DNA of 5,654 nt, taken from the NCBI RefSeq assembly GCF_938018145.1, contig NZ_CALIII010000161.1:1-5654 (forward strand). The letters are read 5' to 3'. The notes below the pieces were generated by a model that saw only the letters and a program-made list of their open reading frames with translations, searched no databases and was not told the DNA's origin. A program made the position numbers and the translations under genes. Source of the stretch: an uncultured Campylobacter sp. GTDB taxonomy: Bacteria > Campylobacterota > Campylobacteria > Campylobacterales > Campylobacteraceae. Positions 5,520 through 5,654 of the stretch are shown here, piece after piece (position 1 is the stretch's first letter; every line of letters starts with the position of its first letter).

Positions 5520-5654
5520 ACGAAATTTTCGAAACGATTAAAAAGATCGCCGTAAAAATCGGCGAAGAGATAAAATACGCCGATCTAGGCTACACCGACC
5601 ACGCCAACGCCACGGGCGACACGCAGCTAAAGCTAGACGTGAGAAGCGACGATA
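5516..5654 (+). CDS. fbp: Fructose-1,6-bisphosphatase, class I, N-terminal part
   Basis: The first 46 codons of a gene cut by the right edge of the window. The visible protein starts [10 protein letters not shown] and includes [15 protein letters not shown] at 32-46. The GDTQLK-D-SD block matches the start of epsilonproteobacterial class I fructose-1,6-bisphosphatases, where it leads into the metal-binding acidic region. The enzyme removes the 1-phosphate from fructose-1,6-bisphosphate in gluconeogenesis, which matters because most campylobacters do not use hexoses and must make them. The ATG overlaps the mobB stop by 4 bases. In C. jejuni fbp also follows mobB (from memory). The catalytic residues lie outside the window, so the call rests on the N-terminus and synteny. 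Confidence 0.82.
   Translation, partial: MNEIFETIKKIAVKIGEEIKYADLGYTDHANATGDTQLKLDVRSDD

Noticed and set aside
1..5654. Mobile element, CRISPR, toxin-antitoxin or defence system
   Set aside because: No transposase, integrase, spaced direct repeats or defence domains are visible. Sampled base composition is even, and the gene order matches conserved campylobacter core DNA.

Overview
The window looks like ordinary chromosomal core DNA from a Campylobacter, most likely a higher-G+C oral or intestinal species of the C. showae / rectus / curvus type. I infer this from three things: the gene content and order, the protein sequences (an epsilonproteobacterial-style second GluRS, Slt and Fbp), and a G+C near 45% in sampled coding lines, which is high for the genus. 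From memory, C. jejuni has the same neighbourhood (fbp, mobB, lipoprotein, slt, yggT, gltX around Cj0840c-Cj0845c), and H. pylori keeps gltX-yggT-slt (HP0643-HP0645).

Layout. Positions 1-35 may hold the last codons of a plus-strand gene. Positions 36-154 are non-coding, with a short tandem repeat and a perfect 16-bp palindrome. On the minus strand, mscL (1210-803) and a cysteine-free Crp/Fnr-type regulator (793-155) form a tight two-gene unit. A short divergent promoter region (1211-1335) separates them from a plus-strand operon, gltX-yggT-slt (1336-4542), whose junctions overlap by 4 and 17 bases. A minus-strand lipoprotein gene (4936-4442) converges on slt, and the two coding regions overlap by 101 bp. 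A second divergent promoter region (4937-5036) leads to mobB and the start of fbp, which overlap by 4 bases and run off the right edge.

Function. The genes are housekeeping: charging of tRNA with glutamate (probably tRNA-Gln, for later amidation), envelope work (MscL, YggT, Slt, lipoprotein), molybdenum cofactor maturation (MobB) and gluconeogenesis (Fbp). There is no mobile element, CRISPR array, tRNA, rRNA or defence cassette, and I see no convincing undescribed system. The most interesting points are the antisense overlap of slt with the lipoprotein gene, the pairing of mscL with an FNR-type regulator that has no sensor cysteines, and a strong excess of the hexamer AAATTT.
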